Source: Tessaracoccus flavescens
GTDB taxonomy: Bacteria > Actinomycetota > Actinomycetes > Propionibacteriales > Propionibacteriaceae
NCBI RefSeq assembly: GCF_001998865.1
Contig: NZ_CP019607.1
Span: forward strand, 682,001-746,000
Length of the DNA: 64,000 nt
Direction of reading: 5' to 3'
How positions within the stretch are numbered: position 1 is the first letter of the stretch; each line of letters opens with the position of its first letter. Of this stretch, positions 18,690-28,367 are shown in pieces. The translations under genes and the position numbers were made by a program. The notes below the pieces were generated by a model, which saw only the letters and a program-made list of their open reading frames with translations, ran no database searches and had not been told where the DNA came from.

Positions 18690-19089
18690 CGCGCACCTCC
18701 GCGCGGGCCGCTCCGAGCACCGCCTCGTCGCCGCAGGTGGCGGTGACGGACAGCTTCGCCACACCGTCGGCCACCTCGGTGACCTTCGCCGTGTAGACGA
18801 CCTCGGTGCCCTCGTCGGTGTCGGGGACGAGCACAGGCCGGGTGAAGCGGACGAAGTAGCTCAGCACGCGCGCCGGGTCGCCGACGGCGTCGGTGACCAG
18901 CTTCAGGCCGGCTCCCATCGTCCACATGCCGTGTGCGACGACGCCCGGCAGGCCGATGGCCTGGGCGTGGCGGTCGGAGAAGTGGATCTCGTTGAAGTCG
19001 GTCGAGGCGCCGGAGTAGCGCACGACGGTGGATCGGGTGACGGGAACGCGCAGTTCGGGCAGTTCCTGGCCGACGGTGAACTCAGGCAT
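18682..19089 (-). CDS. MaoC-family dehydratase (HadB-like)
   Basis: 135 residues with a hot-dog fold and the hydratase motif YSGASTDFNEIHFSDRHA followed by PGVVAHGM, carrying the catalytic Asp and His. In mycobacteria the HadA/HadB pair dehydrates 3-hydroxyacyl-ACP in mycolate elongation and lies in the same gene block next to rpmG and secE. Propionibacteria-like organisms lack mycolates, so here the pair more likely acts in another acyl-chain pathway. It overlaps the upstream partner by 8 bases and murB by 8 bases. Confidence 0.87.
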   Translation of the reverse strand: MPEFTVGQELPELRVPVTRSTVVRYSGASTDFNEIHFSDRHAQAIGLPGVVAHGMWTMGAGLKLVTDAVGDPARVLSYFVRFTRPVLVPDTDEGTEVVYTAKVTEVADGVAKLSVTATCGDEAVLGAARAEVRVD

Positions 19090-19507
19090 CTGCGTCCTCG
19101 CTTGTGTGCATGAGCGTGGAGCGGGCCTCGCAGACCGAGTCGCCGTCGACGATCAGGTCGACGAGGATGGTGACGATGTCGAGATTGCCGCGGTTGCGCA
19201 CCTTCTGGATGCTCAGCCGGGCCTCGACGGCGTCGCCCGGCCGCAGCGGGCGGTGGAAGGTGAACGCCTGGTCGGCGTGCATGGTGCGGTTGAGCGCGAG
19301 CCCGAGCTCGGGATCGCCGAACAGCGCTCCCCACGCCTGGGCCGCGATGACGGCTGCGAAGGTCGGTGGGGCGATCGGCGTCTCGCCGCGGTAGGCCGGG
19401 TTGTCGTCGCCGACGGCGTCGGCGAACTCGGCGATCTTGGCGTGGCTGACGATGTAGGGCGGCGCGGGAGGGTACTCGCGGCCCACGTGCTCGGGCGTGA
19501 TCGGCAT
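19082..19507 (-). CDS. MaoC N-terminal-type dehydratase (HadA-like)
   Basis: 141 residues, FAS1-like dehydratase region, hot-dog fold. MPITPEHVGREYPPAPPYIV starts the protein and IAPPTFAAVIAAQAWGALFG forms the central helix region. In this family the subunit binds the acyl chain while the partner supplies the catalytic Asp/His, so it should work as a heterodimer with the product of the overlapping downstream gene. The ATG at 19507 fits the family N-terminus; longer frames upstream are low-complexity shadow sequence. Confidence 0.86.
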   Translation of the reverse strand: MPITPEHVGREYPPAPPYIVSHAKIAEFADAVGDDNPAYRGETPIAPPTFAAVIAAQAWGALFGDPELGLALNRTMHADQAFTFHRPLRPGDAVEARLSIQKVRNRGNLDIVTILVDLIVDGDSVCEARSTLMHTSEDADA

Positions 19508-19873
19508 AGTGGCCACCCTAGCGCGATCACGCCCGGGCGCCCGGGTACTCGAGCCGGGCTCCCCGCGAAGCGGCGGCCGTCGGATCCCGCTCCTTGAGCA
19601 GAGGCCACGCGGAGCGGCGGCGTGCGTTTCCCCGTTCCTTGAGCAGGGCCGCCCGTCGAAGCGGCGGCGCCCGTCGTCGAAAGGCCCCGGATGGCCGTCC
19701 GCTGTCATGGCCACGGTGCCGCTGTATCCGGGGTGAACGTGATCGGCGGAGCGCCGAGGAGGTCGTTGATGGTAACCACCTCGTCGATGCCGAGTCGGGG
19801 TCCTGCCTTAGCGGGGGAGGGGGGTCGCCTGAGGCTGCGGGCTCCTAGGCTGGAGCTGGCGAAGGAGCACGAC
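19508..19873. other. 366-base intergenic stretch with interspersed-repeat units
   Basis: No gene can be supported. Two diverged units, TCCTTGAGCAGAGGCCACGC at 19591 and TTCCTTGAGCAGGGCCGCCC at 19636, each run on into GCGGCGGCG, with a partial third at 19561-19578. The CTTGAGC/GTCGAAGC theme is also found at 24741-24793. The remaining sequence has only a weak minus-strand frame. Confidence 0.55.
19591..19669. repeat. Two tandem CTTGAGC...GCGGCGGCG repeat units
   Basis: Units at 19591-19622 and 19636-19669 share CCTTGAGCAG, a GGCC core and GAAGCGGCGGCG or GAGCGGCGGCG ends. They belong to the REP-like, TTGAGC/TCGAA-bearing repeats often scattered in actinobacterial intergenic DNA. Confidence 0.5.
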
Positions 19874-20077
19874 ATGTCGTACGGAAAGATCACGATCACG
19901 GTCGGGGCCTCGGTGAACCTCGAGGAGTGGAAGGCCTTCACGGGGGCCGTCAGCGACGAGGCGGCGCTCGAACAGGCAAGGAAGCACCTGCCGGGCACCG
20001 CCGAGTTCGTCAGGTGGTTCGAACCGCTGGAGGATGTCGCCGACGTCAGGGTCACGACGACCGCTGCCCGGGGGTGA
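19874..20077 (+). CDS. Small hypothetical protein
   Basis: 67 residues, no family recognised. The sequence is soluble and mixed alpha/beta in character: MSYGKITITVGASVNLEEWK, then a helical stretch around EEWKAFTGAVSDEAALEQAR and a short strand at the end. AAGGAGCACGAC gives a strong ribosome binding site for the ATG at 19874, which favours a real gene over the longer frame upstream. It lies alone on the plus strand between minus-strand genes. Confidence 0.6.
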   Translation: MSYGKITITVGASVNLEEWKAFTGAVSDEAALEQARKHLPGTAEFVRWFEPLEDVADVRVTTTAARG

Positions 20078-20292
20078 ACTGCCTGGCTTTGCTGTGCTTG
20101 GCACAGCCGTGGTCCTTGCCTGCGACACGTCGCGGCACGGTCCAGCGTAAGTCTGCTGAACTCACACGGACGGAAGTGAGTCTGAAGTGCCGAGGTTCTC
20201 CGGGGCGCGGCGCAACGGAAGGGCCCCCGCCGCGTCGGCACGAGCTCTCACGGAACGAACGCGTCGAGACCTCGCGAACCCCAGGAACGCAA

Positions 20293-20321
20293 GAACGGCC
20301 GCCCCTCAGGGACGGCCGTTC
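20293..20321 (-). terminator. Terminator after rpmG
   Basis: GAACGGCCG pairs with CGGCCGTTC with an extra GCC/GGG-type inner pairing around a CTCA-type loop; on the minus strand TTCTTGCGTTCCT follows. It lies 20-48 bases past the rpmG stop. Confidence 0.7.
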
Positions 20322-20340
20322 TCGGATGCTTGTGTGCAGA

Positions 20341-20511
20341 TCACCGGGTCTCGCGGTGCGCGCGGTGGGTGCGGCAGCGCGGGCAGAACTTCTTCAGCTC
20401 AAGACGATCGGGATCGTTGCGGCGGTTCTTCTTCGTGATGTAGTTGCGCTCCTTGCACTCGGTGCAGGCGAGCGTGATCTTCGGACGAACGTCCTGAGAC
20501 TTCTTGGCCAT
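20341..20511 (-). CDS. rpmG: 50S ribosomal protein L33
   Basis: 56-residue protein starting [20 protein letters not shown], with the zinc-binding pairs CTEC and CPRC. This marks the Cys-containing (C+) type of L33. L33 sits near the E site of the large subunit. AAGGAATGTGAAC precedes the ATG. The gene follows tRNA-Thr and tRNA-Met on the minus strand and is probably read from the same promoter. Confidence 0.95.
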   Translation of the reverse strand: MAKKSQDVRPKITLACTECKERNYITKKNRRNDPDRLELKKFCPRCRTHRAHRETR

Positions 20512-20560
20512 GTTCACATTCCTTAGCTTGAGCGCGTGGCGTGGTGTGCGTCAGTGGTGG

Positions 20561-20633
20561 TGACGAGGGCGGGACTTGAACCCGCGACACAGCGATTATG
20601 AGCCGCTTGCTCTACCGACTGAGCTACCCCGTC
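20561..20633 (-). tRNA. tRNA-Met (CAT)
   Basis: 73 bases on the minus strand. Acceptor GACGGGG pairs with CCTCGTC, the anticodon loop is CTCATAA (CAT) and the T loop GGTTCAAGTCC. The 1-72 pair is G-C, which points to elongator rather than initiator tRNA-Met. Confidence 0.95.
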
Positions 20634-20671
20634 AGGAGTTCTTCTCGTGGGTGGTGCCACGGAAAGAACAG

Positions 20672-20744
20672 AGCCCCCATGCGGAATCGAACCGCAGACC
20701 TTCTCCTTACCATGGAGACGCTCTGCCTACTGAGCTATAGGGGC
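20672..20744 (-). tRNA. tRNA-Thr (GGT)
   Basis: 73 bases on the minus strand. Acceptor GCCCCTA pairs with TGGGGGC, anticodon stem TCTCC/GGAGA with loop ATGGTAA (anticodon GGT), T arm GGTTCGATTCC. It is first in the tRNA-Thr, tRNA-Met, rpmG transcript. Confidence 0.95.
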
Positions 20745-20757
20745 CAGCCGGGGACCA

Positions 20758-20787
20758 ACCATACACGGACTTTTCGGCCGCGCACAA
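20758..20787 (-). promoter_or_regulatory. Predicted promoter of tRNA-Thr/tRNA-Met/rpmG
   Basis: On the minus strand TTGTGC (20782-20787) and TATGGT (20758-20763) are 18 bases apart, with transcription starting close to the tRNA-Thr 5' end. Insertion sequence 2 begins 9 bases upstream of the -35 box. Confidence 0.5.
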
Positions 20788-20795
20788 ATCGGCGA

Positions 20796-20856
20796 CGACA
20801 CTCATACATAGTCCCCGCGAACGAAGGGGCCGTACCTCACATACTTTTCCCCGGGA
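20796..20856. repeat. Left end of IS 2: two tandem terminal repeats
   Basis: The outer copy starts CGACACTCATACATAGTCCC and the inner copy CGTACCTCACATACTTTTCC. Start-to-start spacing is 35 bases, the same as in insertion sequence 1. Confidence 0.7.
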
Positions 20857-20880
20857 AACAGTGACCGGCCACGATGGGGT

Positions 20881-22161
20881 GTGGAGGTTGGAGAGAAGCT
20901 GTCGATGGCAGCCCGAGTCGAGATCACGAAGAAGTACGCCAAGGCCTATGCCGCGGCCCCGAAGAAGGGCAAGTCCCAGATCCTCGACCACGTGGTCGAG
21001 ATCACCGGCTGGAACCGTGACCATGCCCGCCAGCAGTTGGTGGCCCGGTTGAAACAGGCCCCGGGACGGGCCACCGCGACGGTCGCGGTGATCGATCGGC
21101 GCAAGACCAAGGCGTGTAAGTACTCCTACGACGCCAGGCTGATCCTGCAGCGGGTATGGGCGGCCTCGGGGGGCAGCTGCGGGCAGTACCTCGCCGCATC
21201 CATGAGCGATCTGATCGATGCGATGGAAGCCGAAGGCGAACTGGTGCCTAGCCAGGACCGTTACAGCGCCGAGGTCAGGGCCGAGCTGGAATCGATGTCG
21301 GCGGCCACGATCGACCGGTACCTCGCACCGGCGCGGGCGAAGGACCCGATCCGAGGAAAGACCGCCACCAAGCCCGGCAGCCTGCTACGAAACTCGATCA
21401 CCGTGCGTAAAGCCGGTGACGAGGTCGAAGCCGAACCCGGGTTCTTCGAAGTCGACACCGTGGCCCACTGCGGCCCCACGCTGAAGGGCGAGTTCGCCCG
21501 CAGCGTGAACTTCACCGACATGCACACCGGCTGGAGCTTCACCTACTCCATCCGCAACAACGCCCACCTCCACATCCGGACCGCGTTCGACCACTTCATC
21601 GCCCAGGTCCCGTTCGCGGTCACCGGGATCGATTGTGACAACGGCTCGGAGTTCATCAACCACGACCTGATCGGCTGGGCCGGCCAACGAGAGGTGTTCT
21701 TCACCCGGTCGCGGCCTTACAAGAAAAACGATCAAGCCACCATCGAATCGAAGAACAACCACCTCGTGCGCCGCTACGGCTTCTACCACCGCTACGACAC
21801 CGCCACCGAACTCGCGTTACTCAACCAGCTATGGCCGCTGGTCAACGACCGGCTCAACTTCTTCACCCCCACGAAGAAACCCGAAGGCTGGGCCACCGAC
21901 ACCGTAGGGCGCCGCAAACGCCTCTACGACAAGCCACGCTCCCCCTACCAGAGGCTCCTGGCCGCCGGGGTCCTCAACCCCGCCCAGGAAACAGAACTAG
22001 CCGCCTACAAGGCCACCCTCAAACCCGTCGCAATGCAACGACGCATCACCGAGATCCAACAGGAGCTCACCCGACTCGCAGGCCGAAAGACAGCCCGTCT
22101 CGAACAACACATCGCATGGAAGGCACCCGACCCCGCCGGCCTCAAAACCCGGGCCAGCTAA
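20881..22161 (+). CDS. IS transposase, DDE integrase-core family (copy 2)
   Basis: 426 residues, or 418 if the ATG at 20905 is used instead of GTG 20881. The N-terminal DNA-binding part has ITGWNRDHARQQLVARL. The integrase core has its acidic residues in GFFEVDTVAHCG, GIDCDNGSEFINHDL and NDQATIESKNNHL. A basic tail follows. It matches the transposase of insertion sequence 1 in length, motif spacing and position between the double end repeats, yet the two differ at many positions. The frame is intact. The strong C-ending codon bias resembles the host, suggesting long residence in similar genomes. Confidence 0.93.
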   Translation: MEVGEKLSMAARVEITKKYAKAYAAAPKKGKSQILDHVVEITGWNRDHARQQLVARLKQAPGRATATVAVIDRRKTKACKYSYDARLILQRVWAASGGSCGQYLAASMSDLIDAMEAEGELVPSQDRYSAEVRAELESMSAATIDRYLAPARAKDPIRGKTATKPGSLLRNSITVRKAGDEVEAEPGFFEVDTVAHCGPTLKGEFARSVNFTDMHTGWSFTYSIRNNAHLHIRTAFDHFIAQVPFAVTGIDCDNGSEFINHDLIGWAGQREVFFTRSRPYKKNDQATIESKNNHLVRRYGFYHRYDTATELALLNQLWPLVNDRLNFFTPTKKPEGWATDTVGRRKRLYDKPRSPYQRLLAAGVLNPAQETELAAYKATLKPVAMQRRITEIQQELTRLAGRKTARLEQHIAWKAPDPAGLKTRAS

Positions 22162-22170
22162 CCCTTGTTT

Positions 22171-22231
22171 TCGCGGGGAAAAATATCTGAGGTAAGGCCT
22201 ACCATTTCGCGGGGACTTGACAGTGAGGTAC
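22171..22231. repeat. Right end of IS 2: two tandem terminal repeats
   Basis: TCGCGGGGAAAAATATCTGA (22171) and TCGCGGGGACTTGACAGTGA (22207) both continue to GGTA. Start-to-start spacing is 36 bases, close to the 37 of insertion sequence 1. Both lie after the transposase stop. Confidence 0.7.
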
Positions 22232-22239
22232 CACGATCG

Positions 22240-22854
22240 GGGGTTCCGCCGCTCCCGGCCGAACGAGATCACGCTCGAGACCAGCTTCGCGTTCGAGCAG
22301 CGCCACATCCGAGCGGACTGCTCGTCCGGCGCTCCGGAGTCGCGTTCACCTACCCGGAGCTGACCGTCCTCGACCTCGTCCCGGAACTCGGCGCACGGGT
22401 GATCGACGAGGCGCTCAGACGCCGTGCGATCATGCTCCCACGCCTGCGGCGAGCCCTCCAGCTCACGCCGAACAGGCGCGGCAACCGTCTGCGGCGGGAG
22501 CTGGTCGCGGACTCGCGCGACGAGCCGTGGTCGGAACTGGAGCGCGAGGCCCACCGCCTCCTGCTCGCCGCCGGGGTGACCGGCTGGAAGAGCAACCACG
22601 CGGTCGACATCGAGGGTCAGCGCTTCTACCTCGACGTCGCGATCCCGGAGCTCCGGCTCGCGATCGAACTCCAGGGAGAACAGCACCATGGGACGCAGGA
22701 CGCCTTCCACCGCGACCGCGGTCGCGGCCGGGCGATTGCCCGGGCCGGCTGGCTGGCGCTGCGGTTCACTGCCCAGAGCCTGGACGAGCTCGTCGAGACC
22801 ACCTTGGAGGTTGCCGCCACGCGTCGACGTCGCCTCCGCGCGGAGGCCGCCTGA
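22240..22854 (+). pseudogene. DUF559-type (Vsr/REase-like fold) gene, 5' end lost and frameshifted
   Basis: The C-terminal half is intact and carries the DUF559 motif SNHAVDIEGQRFYLDVAIPE, then RLAIELQGEQHHG and DRGRGRAIARAGWLALRFT. This restriction-endonuclease-like domain is common in actinobacterial proteins of unknown role. The middle part (VAFTYPELTVLDLVPELGAR) is in the same frame. The segment before it, NEITLETSFAFEQRHIRADC, is in a different frame, and the usual N-terminal helix-turn-helix half is missing. The break coincides with the right end of insertion sequence 2, so the IS probably removed or displaced the 5' part. Confidence 0.65.
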
Positions 22855-22856
22855 GC

Positions 22857-23567
22857 TCAGGCCTTCAGGCCGGCGATCGCCGCCTCGAGCGCGCCCTCGA
22901 ACAGGGTCTCCCGCTCGTCGGAGGTGAGGTCGCCCGAGCCGTCAAACAGGTGGTCCGACACCGTCAGGACGGCGAGCGCCTCCGCGCCGGCTGCCATGGC
23001 GCAGGCGTACAGGCCGGCCGCCTCCATCTCGACGCCCAGCGTGCCGAGCTTGTCGAGGGCGGGGACGATGTCCATCCGCGAGCTGTAGAAGAAGTCGCTG
23101 GTGTAGACCGACCCGACGTGCACGCGGGCGCCCGTGCCACGAGCCTGATCGACGGCGCCGCGCAGCATGTCGAAAGAGGCGGCGAGCGAGAGCGTCACGC
23201 CCGGGATGTCGATGGTGGAAACGCTCGAGTTGGTGTGCGCGGACGACGCGACGATGACGTCTCGGACAGCGACCTGCTTGGAGATGCCGCCGCAGGTGCC
23301 GACGCGGCAGATCCGCTTCACGCCGAACTGCGAGTAGAGCTCGGTGGCGTAGATCGAGACGCTCGGCACGCCCATGCCCGAGGCCATCGCCGTCATCGCA
23401 ACGCCGTCGACGGTGCCCGTCCAGGCCCCGATGCCACGGACGTCGGAGACGAGCCTCGCGCCCTTCATCCGGGTCTTTGCGATGCGCTCGGCGCGCTTCG
23501 GGTCGCCAGGCATGATGACGAGCGGCGCGATGTCTCCCGGCTCGCAGGCGATGTGTGGGGTGGCCAT
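22857..23567 (-). CDS. deoD: Purine-nucleoside phosphorylase, DeoD type
   Basis: 236 residues, matching the hexameric DeoD family (about 235-239). It cleaves purine nucleosides with phosphate to base plus ribose 1-phosphate for purine salvage. Seen are VIMPGDPKRAERIA (phosphate site), RVGTCGGISKQVAVRD, the substrate motif GVEMEAAGLYACAM and the catalytic Asp in VSDHLF. AAGGAGGCC precedes the ATG at 23567; an in-frame start 15 codons upstream would lie in the terminator region and is rejected. Confidence 0.95.
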   Translation of the reverse strand: MATPHIACEPGDIAPLVIMPGDPKRAERIAKTRMKGARLVSDVRGIGAWTGTVDGVAMTAMASGMGVPSVSIYATELYSQFGVKRICRVGTCGGISKQVAVRDVIVASSAHTNSSVSTIDIPGVTLSLAASFDMLRGAVDQARGTGARVHVGSVYTSDFFYSSRMDIVPALDKLGTLGVEMEAAGLYACAMAAGAEALAVLTVSDHLFDGSGDLTSDERETLFEGALEAAIAGLKA

Positions 23568-23597
23568 CGTCGGCCTCCTTCTGGAGAGGAAATGAAT

Positions 23598-23628
23598 AAG
23601 GCCCCGAACCAATTCGATTCGGGGCCTT
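23598..23628 (-). terminator. Terminator after tRNA-Tyr
   Basis: AAGGCCCCGAA pairs perfectly with TTCGGGGCCTT (11 bases, 9-base loop). On the minus strand the stem ends in CCTTATTCATTT. It begins one base past the tRNA-Tyr 3' end and precedes deoD. Confidence 0.75.
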
Positions 23629-23629
23629 G

Positions 23630-23712
23630 TGGCAGGTGTTGGATTTGAACCAACGTAGGACTACGCCGACGGTTTTACAGACCGCTCCCTTTGGCCGCTC
23701 GGGCAACCTGCC
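23630..23712 (-). tRNA. tRNA-Tyr (GTA)
   Basis: 83 bases on the minus strand, class II with a long variable arm. Acceptor GGCAGGT pairs with ACCTGCC, the anticodon loop is CTGTAAA (GTA) and the T arm GGTTCAAATCC. The discriminator base is A. Confidence 0.95.
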
Positions 23713-23913
23713 ATGCCGGTATCCCGGCGCCGCACGAGCATAGCAGGGTCCTGACGACGACGGCAAAGCGGGCGTCCGGGCCCCTGGAAGGCTGGCACAA
23801 TGGCCTGACGATGAGCACTTCCGGGGCTCGTTGCGGATGATGACGATCCCATCGGCCCCAGCCGCGAACGAACCCGGAAAAGTGCTCAAGGCCCCACCCG
23901 ACCGGAGGATCCC

Positions 23914-24405
23914 ATGGCTTCTGAGAGCTCATTCGACATCGTCAGCAAGGTCGACCGCCAGGAGGTCGACAACGCACTGAACCAGGCGGCAAAGGAGGTC
24001 AGCCAGCGCTTCGACTTCAAGAACACCGATGCGAAGATCGCGTGGTCGGGCGAGACGATCGAGATGCAGGCCGTCTCCGAGGAGCGCGTCAAGGCCGTCC
24101 TCGACGTCTTCCAGACCAAGCTGATCCGCCGCGGGGTCTCGCTCAAGGCTCTGGACGCCGGCGACCCGCGCCAGTCCGGCAAGCTGTGGAAGATCACGGC
24201 GACCACCAAGCAGGGCATCAAGACCGAGGACGCGAAGAAGATCTCGAAGCTGATCCGCGACGAGGGCCCCAAGGGCGTGAAGGCGCAGATCCAGGGCGAA
24301 GAGCTGCGCGTCTCCTCCAAGAGCCGCGACGACCTGCAGGCCGTCCAGAAGCTGATCAACGAGCAGGACTACGACTTCGCCGTCCAGTTCGTGAACTACC
24401 GCTGA
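23914..24405 (+). CDS. YajQ-family nucleotide-binding protein
   Basis: 163 residues, the usual length. The family start [20 protein letters not shown], then [20 protein letters not shown] and [20 protein letters not shown] show the two ferredoxin-like domains. Members bind nucleic acids or nucleotides, and a Xanthomonas homologue is a cyclic-di-GMP effector. The role in Actinobacteria is unsettled. GGAGGATCCC precedes the ATG. Monocistronic, followed by an unusual palindrome array. Confidence 0.92.
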   Translation: MASESSFDIVSKVDRQEVDNALNQAAKEVSQRFDFKNTDAKIAWSGETIEMQAVSEERVKAVLDVFQTKLIRRGVSLKALDAGDPRQSGKLWKITATTKQGIKTEDAKKISKLIRDEGPKGVKAQIQGEELRVSSKSRDDLQAVQKLINEQDYDFAVQFVNYR

Positions 24406-24420
24406 CGGCGCCCTTCGCAG

Positions 24421-24512
24421 ACGCCAACGAGAGTCACCGACGCCAACGATATTCGCGCGAATATCGTTGGCGTCGGTGCATGTCGTTGGCCTCTGGGATA
24501 TCTCGTTGGCGG
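24421..24512. repeat. CCAACGA/TCGTTGG motif array with 44-base perfect palindrome
   Basis: Five copies of the motif: CCAACGA at 24424 and 24443, TCGTTGG at 24464, 24483 and 24503. The 44 bases 24435-24478 are a perfect palindrome without a spacer, centre between 24456 and 24457, core GATATTCGCGCGAATATC. Outer arms GCCAACGAGA (24423-24432) and TCTCGTTGGC (24501-24510) also pair perfectly. It begins 16 bases after the yajQ stop. No T-tract follows. Confidence 0.85.
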
Positions 24513-24654
24513 TGGTGGGGCGGGTCGGCGCCGACCCCAGGTCAGAGCTGACCGCAGCCCCTGCCCCCGGCCCCCTGCACCCGACCCGGCTCCTCGGGGC
24601 CAGCCCCGTTCCCTGCGCCGCTCAGCCCCCGGGGCCCACCCCGGTTCCCCCTTT

Positions 24655-24731
24655 CCCGCACAACGATGCCTATTCCGGCGCCGCTGCAACATAGGCGCAG
24701 CAACACCGAAATAGGAATTGTTGTGCGTGGG
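24655..24731. repeat. Imperfect inverted repeat (MITE-like or hairpin)
   Basis: The left arm 24655-24678 (CCCGCACAACGATGCCTATT...) matches the reverse complement of 24706-24731 at most positions around a 27-base centre. CCTAT-type words recur inside. It could be a small palindromic mobile element or an RNA hairpin. Confidence 0.5.
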
Positions 24732-24740
24732 AGTCGAGCC

Positions 24741-24793
24741 GGGACCCTTCGCTCCGCTCAGGGCGTTTCGACAGGCTCAACGACCCGGGTCCC
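24741..24793. repeat. Interspersed repeat of the TTGAGC/TCGAA family
   Basis: GGGACCC (24741) and GGGTCCC (24787) form the outer inverted repeat; between them are CTTCGCTCCGCTCAGGGCG and TTTCGACAGGCTCAACGAC. This layout is a very common intergenic repeat in Propionibacteriaceae and related Actinobacteria. Confidence 0.6.
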
Positions 24794-24924
24794 TGAGCTC
24801 GTCGCGAGGGGGTAGGGGAAGAGCTCCAGCGCTCACGAGACGAGGAGCCCGGCCGGACGCGCCAGGGCACCTCGTCAGGACGCAGGGTTTCGACAAGGTC
24901 CGCGACGCCCGTCCGGACGCACGT

Positions 24925-24952
24925 GGGGCCCTCCCTGACTGGGAGAGGCCCC
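24925..24952 (-). terminator. Possible terminator after the P-type ATPase gene
   Basis: GGGGCCCTCCC and GGGAGAGGCCCC pair around TGACT with one bulge, 41 bases past the ATPase stop. No T-tract is present, so the call is tentative. Confidence 0.35.
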
Positions 24953-24992
24953 CTCGTGGGTGCGGGCGGACGCCCGACTGCTAAGCCGATGC

Positions 24993-27710
<2,718 letters not shown>

Positions 27711-27839
27711 GATGACGGCTCCAGGTGTGGATGGGGTCTTACAGGCTCTCAAATCTTAGAGACCTGCCCAAACCACCGCTGTTGTTCCCGCGCTGCTAGC
27801 CTGCCTGTGTTCCATGCCCCGATCCCCAGGCAGGTCCTG

Positions 27840-28367
27840 ATGACTGATCCACAGCTGACCCTGCGCCTGGTGCGACTCTCCGACGCGGCCGCCACGCTGG
27901 ATGCCTTCGGGTCCGACCCGTCGATGTCCCGCCAGGGCACGGTGACGTCGCTGGCTGAGGCAGAGGCCTACCTGTCGGGGCTGATCGACGACGAGCGCCA
28001 GCACCCGTTCGCCATCTGCGACGGGGACCGCCTCGTCGGGCTGGTGTGCGTGACGCTCGACGCGGTCAACCGGGTGGGCTGGTTCTGGTACTGGACCAAC
28101 GCGTCCCACCGCGGCCGCGGCTGGGCCTCGACGTGCGCGACGGCGGTCGCCACCTGGGCGCTGTCGGCAGGCGGCTGCGAGCGCCTCGAACTCGGTCACC
28201 GGGCCGACAACCCGCTGTCCGGTAACGTCGCGGGACGGGCCGGATTCGTCCGCGAAGGCCGGGAGCGGGGCAAGTTCCTGATCGACGGTCAGCGGGTCGA
28301 CGTGCTGACCTACGGCCGCCTGGCAACCGATCCCTGGCCCGCCGCGACACTGGAGGTCTCCTGGTGA
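27840..28367 (+). CDS. GNAT-family N-acetyltransferase (RimJ/RimL type)
   Basis: 175 residues. The start MTDPQLTLRLVRLSDAAATL and the core with TNASHRGRGWASTCATAVAT fit the acetyl-CoA binding loop (R/Q-x-x-G-x-G/A; here RGRGWA). RLELGHRADNPLSGNVAGRA is the typical RimJ/RimL-like end of the domain. It acetylates an amine, target unknown. The stop overlaps the GTG of xthA, so the two are coupled. Confidence 0.85.
   Translation: MTDPQLTLRLVRLSDAAATLDAFGSDPSMSRQGTVTSLAEAEAYLSGLIDDERQHPFAICDGDRLVGLVCVTLDAVNRVGWFWYWTNASHRGRGWASTCATAVATWALSAGGCERLELGHRADNPLSGNVAGRAGFVREGRERGKFLIDGQRVDVLTYGRLATDPWPAATLEVSW

Larger units (their letters stand above)
20796..22231 (+). mobile_element. Insertion sequence 2 (same design as IS 1)
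   Basis: About 1.44 kb. Two related terminal repeats lie at each end: left 20796-20819 and 20831-20856, right 22171-22195 and 22207-22231. Shared parts are CTCA and CCCCGCG or TCGCGGGGA with GTGAGGTAC. ATCGG flanks both sides (20788-20792 and 22236-22240). The 15 bases before the left end match those before insertion sequence 1 with a single-base indel. The element separates tRNA-Thr from a truncated DUF559 gene. Confidence 0.85.
24406..24992. other. 587-base repeat-rich intergenic region
   Basis: No gene is supported. It holds, in order: an array of CCAACGA/TCGTTGG motifs with a 44-base palindrome (24421-24512), an imperfect inverted repeat (24655-24731), a TTGAGC/TCGAA interspersed unit (24741-24793), a partial GTTTCGACAAGGTCCGCGAC copy near 24887, and a hairpin (24925-24952) that may end the ATPase transcript. 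Confidence 0.7.

Noticed and set aside
18690..18764. 25-codon longer start for MurB
   Set aside because: The added residues are antisense-like, read through the MaoC gene, and the TTG at 18689 has a ribosome binding site and overlap typical of this genome.
19705..20241. Minus-strand frame ending in IDEVVTINDLLGAPPITFTP
   Set aside because: The last about 30 residues look protein-like and could be a gene remnant, but the rest is shadow of the small plus-strand gene and repeat DNA; no family or start can be supported.
24421..24512. Motif array considered as a CRISPR array
   Set aside because: The words are 7-10 bases, in both orientations and irregularly spaced, with no spacers of equal length and no cas genes nearby.
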